A DNA stretch of 64,000 bases from Rikenellaceae bacterium (GCA_009783565.1 WRDF01000004.1:121007-185006); one strand, 5' to 3'. Positions 37,474 through 46,442 are shown, numbered from the stretch's first letter. Made by a program: numbers and translations. Notes: generated from the letters alone by a model not told the origin.

Positions 37474-39279
37474 ATGAAAAAACTTAAAAGCACGCGAACC
37501 TTAGAGGGTCGCAAGATGGCGGGGGCGCGAAGCCTGTGGCGCGCGAACGGTATGCGCGACGAGCAGATGGGGCGACCGGTAATAGCCGTCGTAAATTCAT
37601 TCACTCAATTTGTCCCCGGCCATGTGCACCTGCACAATATCGGACAGGAGGTGAAGCGGCGCATCGAAGAGCTGGGCTGCTTTGCGGCGGAGTTCAACAC
37701 CATCGCCATAGACGACGGCATTGCAATGGGGCACGCGGGGATGCTCTATTCGCTGCCTTCGCGCGAGGTTATAGCCGACAGCGTGGAGTATATGTGCGAG
37801 GCTCATGCGGTGGACGCGATGGTATGTATTTCGAATTGCGACAAGATCACGCCCGGAATGCTTATGGCGGCTATGCGGCTGAATATTCCGGCGGTTTTCG
37901 TGTCGGGCGGGCCTATGGAAGCGGGAGTGCACGGCGGGCGCGCACTCGACTTAGTGGACGCGATGGTTGCGGGTGGCGATGCGGCGGTGAGCGACGCGGA
38001 GCTGGCGGCGATCGAACAGGCGGCGTGTCCGACATGTGGCAGTTGTTCGGGGATGTTCACGGCCAACTCGATGAACTGTCTTGCCGAGGCGCTGGGACTT
38101 GCGCTGCCCGGCAACGGGACGCTCGTGGCCACACATGCGCGGCGGCGCGGGCTTTTCTTGCAAGCGGCGGAATTGATAGTGCGAAACGCGCAGCGGTATT
38201 ATTTTGATGGCGATGAGTCGGTGCTGCCGCGCAATATCGCCACGCGCGCGGCATTCCTGAACGCGATGACGCTCGACATCGCGATGGGCGGTTCGACCAA
38301 CACGGTGCTGCATTTGTTGGCGATAGCGCGTGAGGCGGCGGGTGTGAAATTCACGATGCGCGACATCGACACCCTTTCGCGCCGCACGCCCGTGCTGTGC
38401 AAGGTCTCGCCGAACGGCCGCTACCATATTCAGGATGTGCACCGCGCGGGAGGTGTCCTTGCAATCATGTATGAGTTGCAGAAAGTGGGGCTGCTTGATA
38501 CCGGTGTCGGGCGGGTGGACTATCCGACGCTCGGCGAAGCGATCGCGCAAAACTATATGGGCGGACTGTATCTCGCCGCGCCGGGAGGTGTGCCGTCGCG
38601 GGAAATGGGGTCGCAGGAGCGGTATTATGACACACACGACACCGACCGTGCGGCGGGATGTATCCGCGATGTGGCGCACGCCTACTCTTCGGACGGGGGT
38701 CTGGCGGTGCTGTACGGTAATCTTGCGCCGGGCGGTGCGATCGTGAAGACGGCGGGCGTCGCGGAGACAATGGTTGCCGGATTCACCGGTCGGTCGGTAG
38801 TTTTCGAATCGCAGGACGCGGCGGTGGAAGGCATTCTCAGTGGTCGGGTCAAGGGCGGCGATGTGGTAGTGATACGCTACGAAGGACCGCGTGGCGGGCC
38901 GGGTATGCAGGAGATGCTGTATCCGACTTCTTATCTGAAATCGGTCGGTCTCGCCGAACAGTGTGCACTGATCACCGACGGCCGGTTTTCGGGCGGCAGT
39001 TCGGGGCTTTCGGTGGGGCACATTTCGCCCGAAGCGGCGGCGGGAGGTGCGCTCGCGCTCGTGCGAGACGGCGACAGCATAACTATCGACATACCCGAAC
39101 GGCGGCTGCATCTCGATATTTCGGAACACGAATTGGCAGCGCGGCGACGGCAGATGGAAGCGCTCGGCCCGGACGGATGGAAACCCGCGCGGCGCGATCG
39201 TCATGTGTCGGCAGCCCTGAAAGCATACGCTACGTTCGTTTCGTCGGCAGATAAAGGCGCGGTGAGGCTAATATATTAA
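37474..39279 (+). CDS. ilvD: Dihydroxy-acid dehydratase
   Basis: A 601-residue iron-sulfur enzyme that dehydrates dihydroxy-isovalerate and dihydroxy-methylvalerate in valine and isoleucine synthesis. Cluster cysteines are seen in [12 protein letters not shown] (Cys122) and [12 protein letters not shown] (residues 184-195). The sequence follows the E. coli IlvD type closely ([51 protein letters not shown] at the end), so an oxygen-sensitive [4Fe-4S] form is likely. It is first of the ilv operon, behind the attenuator, and its TAA overlaps the ilvB ATG by one base. Confidence 0.97.
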   Translation: MKKLKSTRTLEGRKMAGARSLWRANGMRDEQMGRPVIAVVNSFTQFVPGHVHLHNIGQEVKRRIEELGCFAAEFNTIAIDDGIAMGHAGMLYSLPSREVIADSVEYMCEAHAVDAMVCISNCDKITPGMLMAAMRLNIPAVFVSGGPMEAGVHGGRALDLVDAMVAGGDAAVSDAELAAIEQAACPTCGSCSGMFTANSMNCLAEALGLALPGNGTLVATHARRRGLFLQAAELIVRNAQRYYFDGDESVLPRNIATRAAFLNAMTLDIAMGGSTNTVLHLLAIAREAAGVKFTMRDIDTLSRRTPVLCKVSPNGRYHIQDVHRAGGVLAIMYELQKVGLLDTGVGRVDYPTLGEAIAQNYMGGLYLAAPGGVPSREMGSQERYYDTHDTDRAAGCIRDVAHAYSSDGGLAVLYGNLAPGGAIVKTAGVAETMVAGFTGRSVVFESQDAAVEGILSGRVKGGDVVVIRYEGPRGGPGMQEMLYPTSYLKSVGLAEQCALITDGRFSGGSSGLSVGHISPEAAAGGALALVRDGDSITIDIPERRLHLDISEHELAARRRQMEALGPDGWKPARRDRHVSAALKAYATFVSSADKGAVRLIY

Positions 39280-40985
39280 TGATAAAGAATATGAAAAAAG
39301 AGGAAATAACGGGCGCTGAGGCATTATTGCGCTCACTGTCGGCCGAAGCCGTAGAAGACGTTTTCGGATATCCGGGCGGATCGATAATCCCGCTGTATAA
39401 CGCGCTTTACGACTATCGCGACAGGCTGAACCATATTCTGGTACGCCATGAGCAGGGAGCGGTACATGCCGCACAGGGCTATGCGCGTGCATCGGGACGT
39501 GTGGGGGTATGTTTTGCGACGGCCGGGCCGGGAGCGACGAACCTCATCACAGGCATCGCCGACGCGCAGATGGACTCCACTCCCATCGTATGCATCACGG
39601 CGCAAGTGGCAAAGGACAATCTGGGGACGCATTTTTTTCAGGAGGCCGACACGATCAGCATCACCAACCCGATCACGAAATGGAGCTATGAAATCACACA
39701 TGCCCGCGAGGTTGCGCCCGTAATCGCCAAAGCGTTCCATATAGCGCGTAGCGGGAGACCCGGCCCGGTGCTGGTGAGCATCACGCGCAATGCCCAGACA
39801 GAGTGTACGGAGTACGAATACGTGCCGCATGTACCACGTCCGGAGCTGGAAAAATACCGCTCCGAGTACACGGAGGCTTTCCTCTCAGAGGCAGCCGAAA
39901 CGATAAACACCGCCGCCCGGCCGATGATTATCGTCGGGCAGGGCGTAACGCTCGCGGGTGCGGAAGACGATGTGCGCGCATTGGCCGAGGCGGGGAATAT
40001 TCCTGTGGTCTCGACGCTTTTGGGCATCTCGGCATTCCCGACCGGGCATCGGCTGTTTCATGGAAACGTCGGGATGCACGGCAATTATGCGCCGAATCTG
40101 ATGACGCAGAACGCCGACGTGATACTGGCGATCGGGATGCGTTTCAGCGACCGCGTGACCGGCAATGTCGCCAGGTATGCCCCGCATGCGAAGATCATAC
40201 ACGTGGAGATCGACCGCGCGGAAATAGGCAAAACAGTGCGCGTGGATATACCGCTGATCGGCGATGCGCGCGAGGCAGCACAGGCTCTCACGCCACGCAT
40301 TGAGAACCGCGACCGTGCCGATTGGCACAGGTTTATCGAAGGACTGAAAGCCGCCGATACTTCGCGCCGAACGGCGTTACGGGACGGATATCTGGGCATG
40401 GCGGCGGCGGTCGATGCCGTAGCGCGGCTTGGTAGCGGCGAGGCGCTGGTCGTCACCGACGTAGGGCAGCACCAGATGTTCAGCGCGCTCTACTCGCGGT
40501 TTGTGCGCCCGCGCAGTATGATTACATCCGGCGGGTTGGGGACGATGGGTTTCGGACTGCCCGCTGCGATCGGCGCAAAAGTCGCACGCCCCGACCGTGA
40601 GGTGGTGCTGTTCGTCGGCGACGGCGGGCTGCAAATGTCGCTGCAAGAGCTGGGAACTGTCATGCAGTCGGACGTAGGACTGAAAATAGTGCTACTCAAC
40701 AACAGTTTCTTGGGCATGGTGCGCCAGTGGCAGGAGATGTTCTTCGACCGCCGATACTCGTTCGTCGAGATGGCGAACCCCGATTTCCTGCAAATCGCGG
40801 CGGCTTACGGTATTCCCGCCCGACGCGTCGAAAGCCGCTGCGAGCTGGACAGCGCGGTCGGGCAGATGCTTGCCGCTAAAGGCGCGTATTTTCTGGAAGT
40901 CGTTGTAGAGAACGAAGAGAACGTTTTTCCGATGATACCCGCCGGAGCGGCGTTGGATGATATATTAATGCAACAAAAAACATGA
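39279..40985 (+). CDS. ilvB: Acetolactate synthase large subunit
   Basis: A 568-residue ThDP-dependent enzyme that makes acetolactate or acetohydroxybutyrate from pyruvate (plus 2-oxobutyrate). The N-terminal ThDP domain has GYPGGSIIPLY and the activating Glu in RHEQGAVHAAQGYARASG (near residue 55). A central FAD-associated domain follows, and the C-terminal domain carries the ThDP/Mg motif FVGDGGLQMSLQELGT...IVLLNNSFLGMVRQWQ. It starts in a TAATG overlap with ilvD; a second ATG at 39291 (MKKEEITGAEALL) is also possible. Its end overlaps ilvN as ATGA, so translation is coupled along the operon. Confidence 0.96.
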   Translation: MIKNMKKEEITGAEALLRSLSAEAVEDVFGYPGGSIIPLYNALYDYRDRLNHILVRHEQGAVHAAQGYARASGRVGVCFATAGPGATNLITGIADAQMDSTPIVCITAQVAKDNLGTHFFQEADTISITNPITKWSYEITHAREVAPVIAKAFHIARSGRPGPVLVSITRNAQTECTEYEYVPHVPRPELEKYRSEYTEAFLSEAAETINTAARPMIIVGQGVTLAGAEDDVRALAEAGNIPVVSTLLGISAFPTGHRLFHGNVGMHGNYAPNLMTQNADVILAIGMRFSDRVTGNVARYAPHAKIIHVEIDRAEIGKTVRVDIPLIGDAREAAQALTPRIENRDRADWHRFIEGLKAADTSRRTALRDGYLGMAAAVDAVARLGSGEALVVTDVGQHQMFSALYSRFVRPRSMITSGGLGTMGFGLPAAIGAKVARPDREVVLFVGDGGLQMSLQELGTVMQSDVGLKIVLLNNSFLGMVRQWQEMFFDRRYSFVEMANPDFLQIAAAYGIPARRVESRCELDSAVGQMLAAKGAYFLEVVVENEENVFPMIPAGAALDDILMQQKT

Positions 40986-41230
40986 CGATGGAAAAGACGT
41001 ATAAAATCACGGCAGTTATAGAGAATCGTATTGCCGTGCTGAACAAGATCACTTCGGCGTTCCTGAAACGACATGTCAATATCGAGAGCCTGAACACCGA
41101 AAAAACCACGCCTGAGGCCATAACGATAACCATTATGGCTCACGTGCCACAGGAAACCATGCAACGATTGGCGGCGCAATTAGGCTCGATGTGGGACGTA
41201 ATAAGCATAACCTGTAAAGAAGAAAAATAA
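40982..41230 (+). CDS. ilvN: Acetolactate synthase small (regulatory) subunit, ACT-only form
   Basis: An 82-residue protein consisting of one ACT domain (YKITAVIENRIAVLNKITSAFLKRHVNIESLN), the site of valine feedback binding in this family. Typical small subunits have about 160 residues with a second C-terminal domain; E. coli IlvN and IlvM are similarly short. It overlaps both neighbours: ATGA with ilvB and TAATG with ilvC, which suggests stoichiometric, coupled translation. A second in-frame ATG at 40988 is possible. Confidence 0.9.
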   Translation: MTMEKTYKITAVIENRIAVLNKITSAFLKRHVNIESLNTEKTTPEAITITIMAHVPQETMQRLAAQLGSMWDVISITCKEEK

Positions 41231-42276
41231 TGGCAAAGATGAATTTTGGCGGCGTTGAGGAAAACGTTGTCACACGTGAGGAATTTCCACTCGGCAAAGC
41301 ACGCGAATCGCTGAAAAACGAAACGATAGCCGTGATAGGATACGGCATACAGGGCCCCGGACAGGCTCTGAACCTGCGCGATAACGGCTTCGATGTGATA
41401 GTCGGGCAACGCAGCGGGTCGAAAAGTTGGGACAAGGCCGTAGCCGATGGCTGGGTGGCGGGCGAGACGCTTTTCGACATCGACGAGGCGGCGCGGCGCG
41501 GAACGATCATTCTTTATCTGCTGTCGGATGCGGGACAAATCGATGCATGGCCGACCATTTTGCGCCACCTGACAAAAGGCAAAGCGCTCTGTTTCTCGCA
41601 CGGTTTCGGAATAACGTACAGCGACCGTACGGGTATCATCCCGCCGCCGGACGTGGATGTAATACTCGTCGCACCGAAAGGGTCGGGGACGTCGCTGCGG
41701 CGACTGTTCCTGGCCGGATGCGGGCTGAATTCGAGCTATGCCGTCTATCGGGATGCAACGGGGCGCGCAGTGGAGCGTGTCACGGCGCTGGGCATCGGCG
41801 TCGGGTCGGGCTACCTGTTCGAAACCACGTTCCGCAAGGAAGTTTACTCCGACCTTACGGGCGAGCGCGGCACGCTGATGGGCGCATTGCAAGGTCTATT
41901 TGTGGCGCAGTATGACACACTGCGTGAGCGCGGTCACTCGCCGTCGGAGGCGTTCAACGAGACGGTCGAAGAACTTACGCAAAGCCTCATGCCGCTGGTC
42001 GCCGAAAACGGTATGGATTGGATGTACGCCAACTGCTCGACGACGGCGCAGCGCGGCGCACTCGATTGGTGGCGGCGGTTTCGCGATGTGACAAAGCCGC
42101 TGTTCGAAGAACTCTACGACGAAGTGGAGTCGGGACGCGAGGCTCAGCTTTCGATAGACAGTAACTCGCGTCCGGACTATCGCATGCGCTTGGAAGAAGA
42201 ACTGCGCGAACTCCATGAAAGCGAAATGTGGCAGGCAGGGAAAACGGTAAGAAGTCTTAGACCGGAAAATAATTAA
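41230..42276 (+). CDS. ilvC: Ketol-acid reductoisomerase
   Basis: A 348-residue enzyme that rearranges and reduces acetolactate with NAD(P)H. The Rossmann domain begins with AVIGYGIQGPGQALNLRDNG, and the following loop VGQRSGSKSW carries Arg and Ser typical of NADPH-preferring enzymes. The knotted helical domain has the metal ligands in LMGALQGLF and in the C-terminal Glu-rich part (ELYDEVESGREAQLSID). Length fits the class I group with a Bacteroidetes-like GPGQ substitution. It begins in a one-base overlap with ilvN and is followed by a type B repeat and ilvA. Confidence 0.95.
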   Translation: MAKMNFGGVEENVVTREEFPLGKARESLKNETIAVIGYGIQGPGQALNLRDNGFDVIVGQRSGSKSWDKAVADGWVAGETLFDIDEAARRGTIILYLLSDAGQIDAWPTILRHLTKGKALCFSHGFGITYSDRTGIIPPPDVDVILVAPKGSGTSLRRLFLAGCGLNSSYAVYRDATGRAVERVTALGIGVGSGYLFETTFRKEVYSDLTGERGTLMGALQGLFVAQYDTLRERGHSPSEAFNETVEELTQSLMPLVAENGMDWMYANCSTTAQRGALDWWRRFRDVTKPLFEELYDEVESGREAQLSIDSNSRPDYRMRLEEELRELHESEMWQAGKTVRSLRPENN

Positions 42277-42287
42277 CACGCGTACGC

Positions 42288-42393
42288 GTCATTCCGAACG
42301 TCCCGCAGGGACGGAGGAATCTATCGCTAGTTTAGTAGTAAAACAAGACTAACGATAGATTCCGAGCGAGCGCGTAGCGCGACAAGGAATGAC
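42288..42393. repeat. Type B palindromic repeat inside the ilv operon
   Basis: GTCATTCCGAACGTCCCGCA...GGAATCTATCG with return arm CGATAGATTCCGAGCG...GGAATGAC. It is preceded by the alternating tract CACGCGTACGCGT and sits between ilvC and ilvA. Confidence 0.85.
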
Positions 42394-42417
42394 AGAATTA
42401 AAACAACTCATAAAAAC

Positions 42418-43668
42418 ATGTCCTATTTTCCTACGATACACGATATTACGCAGGCGCGACTGGCGTTGAACGGTGATGTGGCCGCCACGCCACTGCAACA
42501 AAACGAACCACTCTCGGAACTCTTCGGGGCGAACGTGTTTCTGAAACGCGAAGACCTGCAACGGGTGCGTTCGTATAAAATACGCGGTGCGCTGAACAAG
42601 ATAAAGAGCCTCACGCCCGAAGAAACCAAAACGGGCATAGTATGTGCCAGCGCAGGCAACCATGCGCAAGGCGTTGCATTCTCGTGTAACAAACTTCAAA
42701 TTCACGGCACGATATATATGCCCACGACCACGCCGCGCCAGAAAATCGAACAAGTGCGGATGTTCGGGCGCGAGTGGGTCGACATAGTGCTTGCGGGCGA
42801 CACGTTCGATGCGGCTAATGCCGAAGCCGAACGGTTCTGCGCCGAGACCGGACGCATGTTCATTCACCCGTTCGACGACCCTAAGATTATCGAGGGACAG
42901 GCGACGATGGGAATCGAGATAATGCAGGATTGCCGTACGGGCATCGATTTTATGTTCATCCCTATCGGCGGCGGCGGACTTGCGGCAGGGCTGGGGGCGT
43001 ACATAAAACAAGTAAGCCCGGAAACGCGAATCATCGGGGTCGAACCGGCCGGTGCACAGAACATGATCGCAGCATTCGAAGCGGGTGAGGTGGTCGAACT
43101 GGCGCATATCGACAAATTCGTTGACGGCGCGTCGGTCAAGCGTGCAGGCGCGTATACGTTCGAGGTGTGCCGGCGGGTGCTGGACGACATCGTCGCCGTG
43201 CCCGAAGGAGCGGTGTGCACTACGATTCTCGACCTGTATAACCGCAGCGCTATCGTCGTCGAGCCTGCGGGGGCGTTGTCGGTGGCCGCACTGGAACAAT
43301 ATGCCGATGAGATCAGGGGCAAAAACGTGGTGTGCATCGTAAGCGGCAGCAATAACGACATCACGCGCATGGAGGAAATCCGCGAACGTTCACTTCTGCA
43401 CGAAGGCCTGAAACATTATTTCATAATTCGTTTCTCACAACGCGCGGGGGCGTTGCTTTCATTCGTGCGCGATGCGCTGGGCCCCGACGATGACATTACC
43501 TATTTCTCATACTCGAAGAAGAACAGCCGTGAACAGGGGCCGGCGGTAGTCGGCATCGAGCTACGACGCCGTGAAGACTTCGAGCCTCTGCTGGAACGCA
43601 TGGCGAGACACGGCATCGTTTACGAATACCTCAACGACCAGCCCGATCTGTTCAGCTTTCTGATTTGA
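42418..43668 (+). CDS. ilvA: Threonine ammonia-lyase (threonine dehydratase)
   Basis: A 416-residue PLP enzyme that converts threonine to 2-oxobutyrate, the first step of isoleucine synthesis. The PLP lysine is in VRSYKIRGALNKI (near residue 58), with SAGNHAQGVAFSC and the phosphate-binding IGGGGLAAGLG also visible. The last about 80 residues (LKHYFIIRFSQRAGALLSFV...) form a single ACT-like regulatory domain, shorter than in E. coli IlvA and like the Bacteroidetes/Corynebacterium form. Transcription from the ilv promoter through the repeat is likely, as the gene closes the pathway set ilvDBNCA. Confidence 0.95.
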   Translation: MSYFPTIHDITQARLALNGDVAATPLQQNEPLSELFGANVFLKREDLQRVRSYKIRGALNKIKSLTPEETKTGIVCASAGNHAQGVAFSCNKLQIHGTIYMPTTTPRQKIEQVRMFGREWVDIVLAGDTFDAANAEAERFCAETGRMFIHPFDDPKIIEGQATMGIEIMQDCRTGIDFMFIPIGGGGLAAGLGAYIKQVSPETRIIGVEPAGAQNMIAAFEAGEVVELAHIDKFVDGASVKRAGAYTFEVCRRVLDDIVAVPEGAVCTTILDLYNRSAIVVEPAGALSVAALEQYADEIRGKNVVCIVSGSNNDITRMEEIRERSLLHEGLKHYFIIRFSQRAGALLSFVRDALGPDDDITYFSYSKKNSREQGPAVVGIELRRREDFEPLLERMARHGIVYEYLNDQPDLFSFLI

Positions 43669-43716
43669 CATACGCGTTCTTTCCATCTTCCGGGAGACAG
43701 AATACAAACCCTAAGG

Positions 43717-44817
43717 CTATTTAAGCAACTCATCCAGCACTTCGCGAAAATCATGGCGGTATATCTCCTCTGTGATGTAATTAAGCGTATAGAGATATCC
43801 GTTTGCGAAATCTATGTCGAATGAACTGACGTGATGATTCAGTTTTAACTCCGCCAGCGGATTGCCGTCCCAGTCGAAAAACTGGATAACGCAATCACGA
43901 GGCCCCTTGATTAACTCCCTATGTAAAAGCTCGTTGATGTCCAATGCGGCAAAAAAATCGGGGTATGCCTTTAAGTGCTTGTATCTGATAACTCTGTCTT
44001 CCGGTGCGATGTCTTGTATCCGGCTGATGTTGTCGAGTTTACGACCGATGCAGATCGTTACTCCGAATGAATCGTCGAGCGAGTAGAGGTTGATATAATT
44101 CAGATCCATAGACGCTTCGACGATCCGGCGGCCGTCATGGTTCGTCTGTATCCATGAATTCAGAATATTATGATCCTCGTTATGACGTATTCTCGCAAGG
44201 TTCAGTTTGTCGAGATTCTCCGTGCTCTTTCTGCGGCCGTTTTGCAATAAATATCTTGGTTGCTGTCTACGGTCGTCGCTTAGTCCTCGGCAGAGGAAAG
44301 TAGAATCGTTCAACGTCACAAAGTCGAACATTCCACGCGGCACCGGAAAACCGACCGGCTTTATGCTAAGTCTTCGGTCACGCAAAGTCTCGCCGATATT
44401 AATTTTGTATGCGACTCCTCTGTCGTGATCGTATATGGTAGCAAACCTCTCTCCCGCTTCTTTATAAAAATATTGTCTGTCTGTTAACGGACTATATACA
44501 AATTCGTTAGGCCCGCGACCTTTCATTATGTATTTCCCAAGATCTTCATGCTCCGGAAGCGAAAAGAACGCCCAGAAACCATCGTCATCTTCCGCGGAAA
44601 CGATTAGCAGCGAATCTTGAATTTTCAGACTCCTCGCTTTCATAATATAGAAATCGAGGAGCGTTCCATCTCCTAAGGTGAAACTTTTAGGGAATCCTTC
44701 GATAAAGACGACTCTGTCGAGAATCATGTAGTCGGGTCCGGGCGCAGGTTCTTGATGGCGTTTACAGCCGGAAAATGCAAAAAAAGCAATTATCAAGGAC
44801 AATGTAAAGTTTTTCAT
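43717..44817 (-). CDS. 6-bladed beta-propeller lipoprotein (BF3164/TolB-like)
   Basis: A 366-residue lipoprotein: lipobox FAFSGC (Cys18), then a region with repeated short strands, including YIMKGRGPNEFVYSPL and DWDGNPLAELKLNHHVSSFDIDFANGYLYTLN, typical of the BF3164-like propeller family of Bacteroidetes. The function of the family is unknown. In Bacteroides such genes often stand next to small exported peptides of the NVEALA kind; here it is the last gene behind three cysteine-rich exported proteins on the same strand, 44 bases downstream. A role in their export, binding or sensing is an inference from that association. Confidence 0.7.
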   Translation of the reverse strand: MKNFTLSLIIAFFAFSGCKRHQEPAPGPDYMILDRVVFIEGFPKSFTLGDGTLLDFYIMKARSLKIQDSLLIVSAEDDDGFWAFFSLPEHEDLGKYIMKGRGPNEFVYSPLTDRQYFYKEAGERFATIYDHDRGVAYKINIGETLRDRRLSIKPVGFPVPRGMFDFVTLNDSTFLCRGLSDDRRQQPRYLLQNGRRKSTENLDKLNLARIRHNEDHNILNSWIQTNHDGRRIVEASMDLNYINLYSLDDSFGVTICIGRKLDNISRIQDIAPEDRVIRYKHLKAYPDFFAALDINELLHRELIKGPRDCVIQFFDWDGNPLAELKLNHHVSSFDIDFANGYLYTLNYITEEIYRHDFREVLDELLK

Positions 44818-44825
44818 AATTAGCT

Positions 44826-44845
44826 GAGAATTAAAGCGTTACTCC
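44826..44845 (-). repeat. Half copy of the spacer hairpin between small exported genes
   Basis: AGAATTAAAGCGTTACTCCATGA repeats, with one change, the arm found at 45308-45328, each time just in front of the start codon of the following gene (propeller gene and small gene 1). Confidence 0.6.
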
Positions 44846-44861
44846 ATGATTGACGATTAAT

Positions 44862-45296
44862 TCAATTCGAACAACGTAACGTAATAGAGAATGCAACAGG
44901 CCTTGAATTAGGCTCCAATTCACATGGGTAGCAAGAAAAAGTATATCGACCGGGAAAAAATGTTGTCACAGTTTCGCAGACCTGTCCAAATACACAATTA
45001 TTTAATGCCTCACTCCAAACAAGGTCTGCCGGACACTTCATGCAATATGCTACCCCGTTAAAACACTCGAAAAACCAGTGAGGATCATTAGGGTGAGGGA
45101 AAAAGACTGTGTGATCAGTGGCCGGATACGGGCATGGCGGACGATTAAATACCGGAGGACAGTCCGGGTCATTCACTGGAACGAACGACTTCATGTAGAG
45201 CATGCCCGCAAGCATGACGAAGAACACTCCCGTAAGCACAAGGTTCACCTTGTTCAAGATTGTCTTGGGGGTTAACTTAGTCAATAATTTTTTCAT
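44862..45296 (-). CDS. Small exported cysteine-rich protein 1, CBM14/peritrophin-like
   Basis: A 144-residue protein. An N-terminal basic stretch and hydrophobic segment (LVLTGVFFVMLAGMLYM, residues 20-36) act as signal or anchor. The mature part has 10 cysteines, with FFPHPNDPHWFFECFNG and YCMKCPADLVW matching the core of chitin-binding peritrophin-A (CBM14) domains, and a further C-terminal Cys pair (SCYPC). The canonical second Cys (DC-x-x-F) is Pro here and an extra Cys (YC) appears. The first 40 residues are nearly the same as in small protein 2, while the mature parts differ. The fold assignment is by pattern only; function unknown. Confidence 0.65.
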   Translation of the reverse strand: MKKLLTKLTPKTILNKVNLVLTGVFFVMLAGMLYMKSFVPVNDPDCPPVFNRPPCPYPATDHTVFFPHPNDPHWFFECFNGVAYCMKCPADLVWSEALNNCVFGQVCETVTTFFPGRYTFSCYPCELEPNSRPVAFSITLRCSN

Positions 45297-45313
45297 AAGT
45301 AGTTTAGAATTAG

Positions 45314-45347
45314 AGCGTTACTCCATGAGTATTCATGGAGTAACGCT
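45314..45347. repeat. Perfect inverted repeat between small exported genes 1 and 2
   Basis: AGCGTTACTCCATGA (45314-45328) and its exact complement (45333-45347) with a 4-base loop. It could be an internal terminator-like or processing hairpin in the minus-strand transcript; no T run follows. Confidence 0.7.
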
Positions 45348-45363
45348 AATTTGGGTTTAATTA

Positions 45364-45819
45364 CTACCAGCAAATTGACACCAAAGCGGTTGGTGCAGGC
45401 ATTGTGTCAGGCACCCAGTCGCAAGGGCGACATCGGAAAGTACTCCGACCGACAGAAGGTCTTGTCGCATTATGACAGGTGAAATTCGGTTGAGGAGGCC
45501 AATCACAAGTCTCCAATTGCGGATTCCAAGCAAGGCCTGCCGGACATTGCAAGCAAAAGGCTACGCCGTTCGAGCAACCGAAAAACCACTGAGGATCGTT
45601 CGGGTGAGGGAAAAAGACCGTATATCCGGGGCAAGGCCACGGACAATGCGGAAGAACGTCTTCATCGAACTCCGGACATGGCACGTAGGATTCCATTGCA
45701 GCATTGACGGATTTCATGTAGAGCATGCCCGCAAGCATAACACAAAACACTCCCGTCAGCGCAAGATTCACCTTGTTCAAGATTGTCTTGGGGGTGAGCT
45801 TAATCAATAATTTTTTCAT
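45364..45819 (-). CDS. Small exported cysteine-rich protein 2, CBM14/peritrophin-like
   Basis: A 151-residue protein with the same basic-hydrophobic N-terminus as protein 1 (LALTGVFCVMLAGMLYMKSVNA). Eleven cysteines follow the signal; PHPNDPQWFFGCSNG, FCLQCPAGLAWNP and CDWPPQPNFTC give the clearest peritrophin-A resemblance of the three, and the C-terminus has FRCRPCDWVPDTMPA. The ATG at 45819 is chosen over 45852 because the signal sequences then align. At DNA level the signal region is almost identical to that of gene 1, pointing to recent duplication. The MKSVNA stretch recalls the NVEALA motif of Bacteroides exported peptides. Confidence 0.65.
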   Translation of the reverse strand: MKKLLIKLTPKTILNKVNLALTGVFCVMLAGMLYMKSVNAAMESYVPCPEFDEDVLPHCPWPCPGYTVFFPHPNDPQWFFGCSNGVAFCLQCPAGLAWNPQLETCDWPPQPNFTCHNATRPSVGRSTFRCRPCDWVPDTMPAPTALVSICW

Positions 45820-45887
45820 GTGACAAAAAGATTTAGGTTTAATGTCAGTCAAACAAAGTTAACTAGTCTTGAACTTGATTTTAGTTG

Positions 45888-46316
45888 TTACCAACAAATT
45901 GTCAAAGTGGCGTTTGAGGCAGGCATTGTATTAGGCACCCAATCGCAAGTGGCGCAGAAGAAAGTGTTCCGACCGAGAGAAGGCGTTGTCAAGGTATGAC
46001 AAGTCCAGTTCGGCGTGGGAGGAAAGCTGCAAGATTCAAACTCTTGAACCCAAACAAGGCCTGTCGGGCATATCTTGCAGTAGCCTACGCCTTCAATGCA
46101 ATGGTAGAACCAGTGCGGGTCGGTCGGGTGGCCTATAAAATGAATCCCGGTCGGAGGGCATTCCGGACCTGGACCCGGCGGACACCTAAGAGATTCCGTT
46201 GCATTGACCGACTTCATGTAAATCATGCCGGCAAGCATTACACAGAATACTCCCGTCAGAAAGACATTCACTTTCATGAAGGCTTTCAAATCGATTTTCT
46301 CAAAAATTTTTCTCAT
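45888..46316 (-). CDS. Small exported cysteine-rich protein 3, CBM14/peritrophin-like
   Basis: A 142-residue protein, first in the four-gene operon. The signal/anchor VFLTGVFCVMLAGMIYMKSVNA is followed by 10 cysteines: FIGHPTDPHWFYHCIEG, YCKICPTGLVW and FPPTPNWTC form the peritrophin-like unit, and FFCATCDWVPNTMPA a C-terminal Cys pair shared with proteins 1 and 2. The N-terminus (MRKIFEKIDLKAF) differs from the other two, so this is the more distant paralogue. Spacing to gene 2 is 68 bases. No homologous function can be given; lectin, adhesin or toxin-like peptide roles are all open. Confidence 0.65.
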   Translation of the reverse strand: MRKIFEKIDLKAFMKVNVFLTGVFCVMLAGMIYMKSVNATESLRCPPGPGPECPPTGIHFIGHPTDPHWFYHCIEGVGYCKICPTGLVWVQEFESCSFPPTPNWTCHTLTTPSLGRNTFFCATCDWVPNTMPASNATLTICW

Positions 46317-46442
46317 ACGTTTAAATTTTTTAATTAAACAATCAAATATGTCGAACTATTGACACTATATTGTATATGCAAATATCATGCCTTAATTCAA
46401 ATAAATGATATGCACGAATAAGATTCCCTTAGACATAAAAGA

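Noticed and set aside
37951..39204. Minus-strand open frame of 417 codons
   Set aside because: Antisense shadow of ilvD; Arg/His-rich without recognisable domain.
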